Positions 58,099-64,000 of a stretch of 64,000 nucleotides of DNA are shown here, one piece after another. The position numbers and the translations under genes were made by a program. The DNA comes from Aulostomus chinensis. Its lineage: Eukaryota; Chordata; Actinopteri; Syngnathiformes; Aulostomidae. Position 1 is the first letter of the stretch; each line of letters begins with the position of its first letter. The notes beneath the pieces are model-generated. The model saw only the letters and a program-made list of their open reading frames with translations, was not told the DNA's origin and ran no database searches. The stretch is from contig JBBMOA010000011.1 of assembly GCA_037954235.1 (NCBI GenBank), forward strand, positions 27,118,825 through 27,182,824. The letters run 5' to 3'.

Positions 58099-58204
58099 TG
58101 GATCATTAGTCTGCTGCTGCTGCTGCCGCGTCCTCATCAGCAAACATGAACAAAACACAGAATCAGCCTTCACCCCAGGGATGCCAGATGAGGAATGTGA
58201 AGGC

Positions 58205-58205
<1 letters not shown>

Positions 58206-58280
<75 letters not shown>
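58206..58280 (+). repeat. TG microsatellite
   Basis: About 74 bases of GT with one TTT step. Confidence 0.95.
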
Positions 58281-58281
<1 letters not shown>

Positions 58282-58868
58282 CCTTGGCAGCAACGATACT
58301 AAGGTTGACAGCTGAGGCTGGTGCTCCGGTCAGATGCAGAGTGTCAACAAAGGAGGGCTGAGAGGTTTAAGGAGAGGAGGATGAGAATGAGTGCTGATTG
58401 GATGAAGGGTAGAAAGAGGAAGAGTTAAGGGACAGCTGGGCTTCATGGGAGAATTGTTAACAAATGACAGCAGTGGATTATACTTTCTATTATTATTGCT
58501 ACATCCACCAATGAGGTGGAGTCGTTGGTGCAGTTTGTCGCTCAGCAGGATTGTCTCTGGTCTGGCTGGAGGAGTGAGGCACCATAGAAGAAGCCATTTT
58601 GGGAGCAGCACAGTGGAAAATGATCTTCACATTTTTTCAGTGGCAGATGTGTGCAGCATGTGTCTCTCAGCTGGATGGCACCAAAGCCACGAGGCTGATA
58701 TTCACAGGAGGAGGGGGGCTCTCGTCTTGTTTCTCTGCAAACAAGCTAACAAACAAACTCAGTGGCCTTTATGTTCTGCAGCGGCTTTCATCCCTCCAGC
58801 TAAAGGCTCTCCGCGTTCAGTCCTCACAAACGCAAGATTCTGAAATACATTGTTGCGGTTTTGTGCGG

Positions 58869-58883
58869 CGGGGGGGGGGGGGT
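58869..58883 (+). repeat. Poly-G tract
   Basis: About 13 consecutive G. Confidence 0.9.
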
Positions 58884-59030
58884 CCCAGTTATCATGGGTG
58901 TGCTCTCGGACTGGCGGTCCATCCAGCTCCTTGTGTTCCTACCGACTCTGATTACCGATGTTCCGGCTCTCAGCAGGGTTCTCTGCCCTTGCCAGTTCAA
59001 AGCCTACCTATAAATACTTGATAAATAGTC

Positions 59031-59235
59031 AGGTCAGGTTTATTTGTGTGTCACCAAATCCCAACCAAAGTTCTCTCCTGACTCTGTCCAAGTAGAGCAG
59101 GTCCAGCACCTCCCTCCTTCAATGAACCTCCACCCAACAATTCTCCATCAGCAAGCACATCCTGCAACAGCAGCCACCAGAACCTTCCTTTACCAGCAGG
59201 AAGGTGGAGCAGATCCAGGATCAGTGGGGACGGAG
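59031..59235 (-). mobile_element. LINE 3' region copy B (minus orientation)
   Basis: Reverse complement of copy A at 48225-48440 over about 200 bases with very few differences (for example GGCGCC versus GGTGAC near the tail). The tail (GTCAGGTTTATTTGTGTGTC on the + strand) is at 59033. Immediately after it, 59235-59340, is a purine-rich GAGACAGAGA-like stretch that may be part of the element. Confidence 0.75.
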
Positions 59236-59796
59236 AGAGAGCAGGAGAGCAGGACAGAGACAAAGACAGAGAATGGAGGAAGACAGAGACAGAAGGAAAG
59301 AGAGGGACAGAGATAAAGAGAGAGAGAAAGGAGGAGAGACTGATGGACAGACGGGGACGTGAGCAGGTGGAGCTACGGGTGGCAGTTGGAGCCTCTTCAG
59401 GTCTGGAGCCTCCTCCAGCAGCACCAGGACCTGGGATGTGGGGAGAAGAAGAGGAGTTAGAATAATAAACGTACAAAATTACTTTGGCTAATCTATTCTA
59501 ATCTAATAATCTGTTTGACATTCAATAATGGCATCCTGCAGCACCTCTCCCTGTTCCACAGCCCTGGATTAAAATATGTACAAGAAAAAGGTTTAAAGGT
59601 TTATGGCTTCAAGAAACGCTCCATGTCAGGCTAATGTTAGCGGCCAAACTGATTGTCTTGATTATTTTCATAGTTTAATGCACTTCATGTGGTTTGAACA
59701 CAGTGTACTTTCATTAGATTTTGAGATTAATGTCTCAATGGTTTTGTTTCTTTTTTAAAAACTTAAAAAAATCTCCATTGCAAAAAGTGGGCTTCA

Positions 59797-60080
59797 ACTT
59801 GGCGGCCCGGTGGAGCAGTGGTCCTCACTGTGGCCCCCCAGCAAGAAGGTTGTGGGTGGAGCCCCAGCTGCAGCACGGGGTCTTTCTGGGTGAGTCTCCA
59901 TGTTCTCCCTGTTCCTGCTGGGTTCTCTCTGGTACTCCAGCTTCCTCCACAGTCCATCATCCATGATGGATGGATGATGGATGGATTGCTGGACTGATGG
60001 ATGATGGATGATGGATGATGGTTGGATTGCTGGATTGATGGATGATGGATGGATGGATGGATGGATGGATGGATGGATAG
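59797..60080 (+). mobile_element. tRNA-like-headed dispersed repeat with TGGA tail
   Basis: Begins GGCGGCCCGGTGGAGCAGTG, continues with AGCAAGAAGGTTGTGGGTGG and GGGGTCTTTCTGGGTGAGTC, then CCATGTTCTCCCTGTTCCTG and GGTACTCCAGCTTCCTCCAC. This is a familiar dispersed fish repeat whose first 70 bases resemble a tRNA. The middle is deleted and the copy ends in an ATGGATGG tandem repeat (59960-60080), the usual tail. Classification beyond dispersed repeat is uncertain. Confidence 0.7.
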
Positions 60081-60505
60081 AGCTTCAACTCTAAAGTATT
60101 CCACAGCTCATTGGAGGGCGCTAATGGCCCAGCTATGGGCTGTGGTCCGTATCGTCCAGCACCAGAACCCAGTCACTCTGTTCTGGTTATTCATGGTCAC
60201 CAGATGACCTGGTCCTGTAGCGCCATCGTGAGGCCGAAGTTCCCACTTGAATATAAGAAGTACAACTACCAATGAAAACTCATTAATCCTTGTTAGGATA
60301 CGATGAAGGTGCGTCAGCTGGACTGTTTAGTGATGAGCTCCAGCAGTGTGACCGGCTGACCTGGAACCTGTGGTGAGCTGAAGGATACTGATGCTAACGT
60401 GACCTCTGCTCACTGTAGCTGAGTGTCTCTGCATGTAAGACTTGAGCGTCTCCTCCATCTGGGGCGTAGCTGGATCAGCGGGGTGAGGGAGGTCTACTCA
60501 CAGCA

Positions 60506-60541
60506 ACCCCCCCCCCCACACACACACACACGCACACACAC
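60506..60541 (+). repeat. Poly-C / CA compound repeat
   Basis: C run of about 9 followed by CA repeats. Confidence 0.9.
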
Positions 60542-60654
60542 TCTTCAGTGACTTTACTCACTTTTAATGAGTCCAACAACAACCAGCTCACAACAAGGCA
60601 GTGAGGAGCCCACATGTTTCATATCAAGGACACAAGTAATTGAGACCAGGGTGA

Positions 60655-60657
60655 GAG

Positions 60658-60691
<34 letters not shown>

Positions 60692-60692
60692 T
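60655..60692 (+). repeat. GT / poly-G compound repeat
   Basis: Short GA and GT runs followed by about 16 G. Confidence 0.9.
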
Positions 60693-61952
60693 GGACTGTA
60701 ATCACAGCATCTCTAAACACACACACACACACGTAACCTTCCGTCATTTACCAGCATTTCTTACTATCACATTTGCAATTTAAGATCTAAAAGCTGGGAA
60801 CCTAAATTACAAAACGGTTTCATTAATTAGGGTTAACAGGTGATGAGCATTAAAGTGCAATTAATTGATCAGAGCTGTGAACAGCATGTCTGCCTTTATT
60901 CACAATGCTGTCGCAGCCTCCCAGCCTCTTCTTTGGCTCAGCGGTATTTTTAATTCATTCAAACATTCAGATTTATTCCATGTGTAAGCTGAAGGCTGCC
61001 GGCGTATTCTCCACAACTAATGAAGGAGTTGTGTTGTCTCCTCACACGCTCCCGGCTGGCGCAGCTGTGTGACAGGAGACTGGTCAGACTGGTTGGGAGG
61101 GAATGAATTCCTTTCGTGTGTGAGGCTGCAGGAGGACCTCCACGTGTACCTGAGTGTCTGAGCGTGTGCGTTTGACCTTGAGCCCTGTTTACATTCATGT
61201 GCCAGGCTGGAACGAACTCACCAACACGTGTTAGCATGTTGCCCTGGTCAACATTCCCGGCCCATCAGATTTACCATAAATAGGAGTTCTACTGAATAAA
61301 CTCTCATCTAATCTTGTTGGAAGCAATTAGAAAGGAAATGATCATTTATGAGAAAACTCCCTCGGCAGAACGCCGTTCTCCTCCAGGACGCGTTCAGACG
61401 TTGTCTCGCAGCACATCAAGGGCGCCGACTTCTGCTGCACTCACCTGTTAACCACCGGTGCAGGACGAGACCACTCGCAGCATCGTGTCACACTCCTGTT
61501 GTTTGTTGTGGTGTTCAGTTTGTTATCAAGTCATTCATGCAACGGAGAACCAGAGAGGAAGTGAGTCAGGTGACCCGCATGACTGAGATGTGTCTTTGAT
61601 GACTTTGATTCCTGTCTTTGTGGGGACCAGCTCCTGCATCAGGGGCCTGTTGGATGAGGAGGGTGAGAGGGTTAGCCAGATAACTACAGCTTCATCACTG
61701 CGCCAGCTAGGAGGCTGAATATATCACCACGGTAACATCTGCTACAGACCTGACCTGCTGCAGAGCGGCTCTAATTATAGAGGGACAGAGACAGTAGACG
61801 AGCATTGCTCTCATCCTTCAGAGACTCGTAGGACAGCGAGTGTGTCCAGTTGGGATGAGGGACCCGCTGAGAGGGACGCACGCCATGTGCCACGAGTGTC
61901 AATTCATTGCCAGTATGGAGGATTAGCAGACCTGACTGCTGGGCACCGTAGA

Positions 61953-61957
61953 GAGAG

Positions 61958-61998
<41 letters not shown>
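61953..61998 (+). repeat. GA / TG microsatellite
   Basis: Short GA run then about 38 bases of GT. Confidence 0.94.
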
Positions 61999-62000
<2 letters not shown>

Positions 62001-62319
62001 ACTCCTTATGTTCAACATCTAGACGAGGACAATTTGTAAAATGAATACGTTATTGACCATTCAAGCTGTCGTGACTGTGAAGTCGAAGCAATCGTCGACC
62101 TTGCATAGACTCTGGAGAAGCGTGACGAGTGTGTTCACACTTGTCACGATGAGCAAGAAGAGTCGATGTGTGTGAAACTGTTTCAGCTGAGCTCTTGTGT
62201 CCGTGTAGCGAATGCGAGTGTGTCAGCAGCAGCTGCCACCATGAAGCTGGAGGAATGCTACTGACGTGCAGGGCTGGATGCTTGTCTGTCCCGCATGTGT
62301 TGTTGTAGTGCTGATATCA

Positions 62320-62378
<59 letters not shown>
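62320..62378 (+). repeat. TG microsatellite
   Basis: Pure GT, about 57 bases. Confidence 0.95.
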
Positions 62379-62380
<2 letters not shown>

Positions 62381-62896
62381 GGACTGGGCTGTGCAGTTTT
62401 TAAAGGTGCAGATGGTCTCTTGAGGTCTAGTTGCTGAGTGAAGGCTCCTGGTGTGTGCTACACCAGCAGCAGTAACCACGTGTTACCAGGACATCTACAG
62501 CGGCCATGTTGGAAGTAGCATAGAACTCTGATGGATGGGGGGGCAATTTTAATATTGACAGAGGGAATCACCTTTTTTGAGTGACGTTCACCCCAAAAAA
62601 GTCTTCAGACGACTGCCAGTGTTTCACTCAGAGCAGCTGTCAATCACAGTGTCACGCCCCCTTTTACTAGCATCAAGTAGCAGTTTAAAACCAAACGTGA
62701 TGATATTCAACACTTGTGGATGTGCCTGTGTAACGAGAGCTACCTGGAATGGCTCACCTTTGGGAACATTTCATTCTTTTAAGTATTTTTAGGTCCATTT
62801 GCTGATGAGGAGTGGGCGGGAATAATGATTTATAGCACAAACATCCACCGGGGCCTCACTGAGATCTGCTAGCGACCGGGACGAGGTTTGTTTGTA

Positions 62897-63032
62897 GTCC
62901 AACAGGAAGTGGTCATCTCCTGGTTCCTCCACCAAAAGGAAGTGGACATCTCCTGGTTCCTCCACCAACAGGAAGTGGTCATCTCCTGGTTCCTCCACCA
63001 ACAGGAAGTGGTCATCTCCTGGTTCCTCCCCC
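62897..63032 (+). repeat. 33-bp tandem repeat, four copies
   Basis: Unit contains CAACAGGAAGTGGTCATCTC and CTGGTTCCTCCAC. Copies differ at one or two bases (AAAAGG, GGACATC, CCCCC). The period is a multiple of three, so it reads as WFLHQQEVVIS in one frame and EPGDDHFLLVE in the other, but no gene context supports coding. Confidence 0.95.
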
Positions 63033-63123
63033 AGCAGCCAATAGGATCGCTCCATGTGATTGTGGCGATTGAACCAGTAAATCAGCTCTGGTGAACAGAA
63101 GTTGATGATCTTCCGGGTTGAGT

Positions 63124-63290
63124 TCATCAGGATCATCTTGAGTGTGAGTGGTGGTCTCTGTCTCTGCGCCAGCTGTGTGATGGCCCGGCGACCCATCCAG
63201 GTGGACCCCCACCCACATCTCTCCGGCTGGGATGGACTCCAGCCCCACAACGCTCATCAGGATAAGTGGTGGACAATGGCTGAATCTTTG
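63124..63290 (+). mobile_element. 3' fragment of the dispersed repeat seen at 59797
   Basis: Contains GATGGCCCGGCGACCCATCC, CACATCTCTCCGGCTGGGAT and GGACTCCAGCCCC, then CATCAGGATAAGTGGTGGAC. This is the familiar CTGGCGACCTGTCCAGGGTG...GCTGGGATAGGCTCCAGCCC...GGATAAGCGG 3' half of the same dispersed fish repeat. The head is absent. Confidence 0.65.
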
Positions 63291-63825
63291 GAGGGTAAAT
63301 TTGGAGCACAGTTCAGGAACTGGATGGGTGTGATGGAGTCGCGTGGATTTTTGTGTTGTGGATGTGTGACTTTGGAACTGTCGTCTGCTTTCATGACATC
63401 ACTCTCATGGTTCCTGCGCTGTCAATCAGTCTGTGACAACAGCACATGCATTTCAGTGTTCAGAAGTCCATGAATCAGAATGAGCTCAGGAGATGTTTTT
63501 GTCGTCTCCCGTTGAATTTCTTTCAAAAGTTTTTGAAATAGCTTCTGGCAGTCGGAGAGGGGAGGAAGAGGAGGAGGAGGAGGAGCAGCAGCAGGACAAA
63601 GCTACAAACTGACTTTAAAATCCAAATGAGCTTCAAAAGAACAGTGGGTCCCCCGGGACCCGGCTATTTCAGTCCCACACTCTGGGTTCGATCTGTCTCC
63701 TTCCTGTTTCCAGCCCACCTCCTCCATCCAGCACTGGGTGACCCCTGCTGGTGTGTGTGTGGTGGAGTCATATATAATTCACACATGACCTTCATCCATA
63801 CAGGAGCTAGCTGCACCTGTGTGTG

Positions 63826-63826
63826 C

Positions 63827-63857
<31 letters not shown>

Positions 63858-63858
63858 C
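63826..63858 (+). repeat. GT / poly-G compound repeat
   Basis: Short GT run followed by about 17 G. Confidence 0.92.
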
Positions 63859-64000
63859 TTTGAAGTACTAGCTCCTCTGTAGTTGGACCTGTGGGGTTTG
63901 GAGGGGGAAGGTCAGGGGTCAGTGTTCACTACCTCCTATAGCGGTGATACAAATGTCAGCGCACACGGACACCAGCATCCTAATGATCCATATCTCATGG

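Larger units (their letters stand above)
56670..64000 (+). other. cdk14: cdk14 intron, 5' part (continues past window)
   Basis: At least 7.3 kb with no further cdk14 exon. It holds TG microsatellites, LINE tail copy B, a tRNA-like-headed repeat with a TGGA array, a second 3' fragment of that repeat, a 33-bp tandem repeat and several poly-G runs. Nothing recognisable lies in 56700-57670, 58290-59030, 59240-59790, 60090-60500, 60760-61950 or 63300-63820. Confidence 0.85.

Noticed and set aside
63124..63290. Possible coding exon (ARRPIQVDPHPHLSGWDGLQ)
   Set aside because: The segment is the 3' half of a dispersed fish repeat, recognised by its CGGCGACCCATCCAGG and GGCTGGGATGGACTCCAG motifs.

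Overview
This window is a piece of a ray-finned fish genome, probably a percomorph teleost with fairly compact introns. It lies entirely inside one gene, cdk14 (PFTK1, the PFTAIRE-motif cyclin-dependent kinase), on the + strand. I infer the organism type from fish-typical repeats: an L2/CR1-group LINE with a GGCAAA-type tail, an RTE-type LINE 3' end, a tRNA-derived SINE head with fish-type core, and very dense CA/TG microsatellites. The species cannot be named from the sequence.

Seven coding exons can be placed by protein homology with intact splice sites and a consistent reading frame: 2026-2057, 32840-33085, 37322-37416, 37815-37894, 40225-40319, 45260-45322 and 56546-56669. Together they give 735 nt of coding sequence. 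They run from the end of the N-terminal leader (AFKKEDSGFDE), through the serine-rich linker, the glycine-rich loop (GEGSYATVYKG), the catalytic lysine (VALKVIRL), the PFTAIRE helix and the HRDLKPQN catalytic loop, to the first base of the DFG glycine codon. The first coding exon lies upstream of the window and the rest of the kinase domain lies downstream. CDK14 pairs with cyclin Y at the plasma membrane and is known to phosphorylate LRP6 in Wnt signalling; this is family knowledge.

The other 98-99 % is intron. 2058-32839 (30.8 kb) carries a 20-bp minisatellite (2811-4510), a 3-kb GTGA array (16320-19345), and about 2.1 kb of TG/TA-rich alternating sequence (28165-30315) split by an RTE LINE 3' fragment. 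33086-37321 holds a 7-bp-unit minisatellite. 40320-45259 holds a SINE and an 11-bp array. 45323-56545 holds a 40-bp tandem repeat, a TACTG minisatellite split by an almost full-length but broken L2-type LINE, and one arm of a near-identical 200-bp inverted repeat. The last intron holds the other arm and several repeat fragments.

I found no second protein gene, no functional RNA gene, no CRISPR array and no convincing new system. The most useful observations concern gene structure. A 117-nt adenine-free CT tract forces a distant branch point for the exon at 40225. A CT tract also abuts the acceptor of the other 95-nt exon. There is a plausible internal start at 32855, and the repeat history can be read directly (a LINE inside a minisatellite, LINE tails abutting tandem arrays). 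The very long open frames in the window are by-products of simple repeats.
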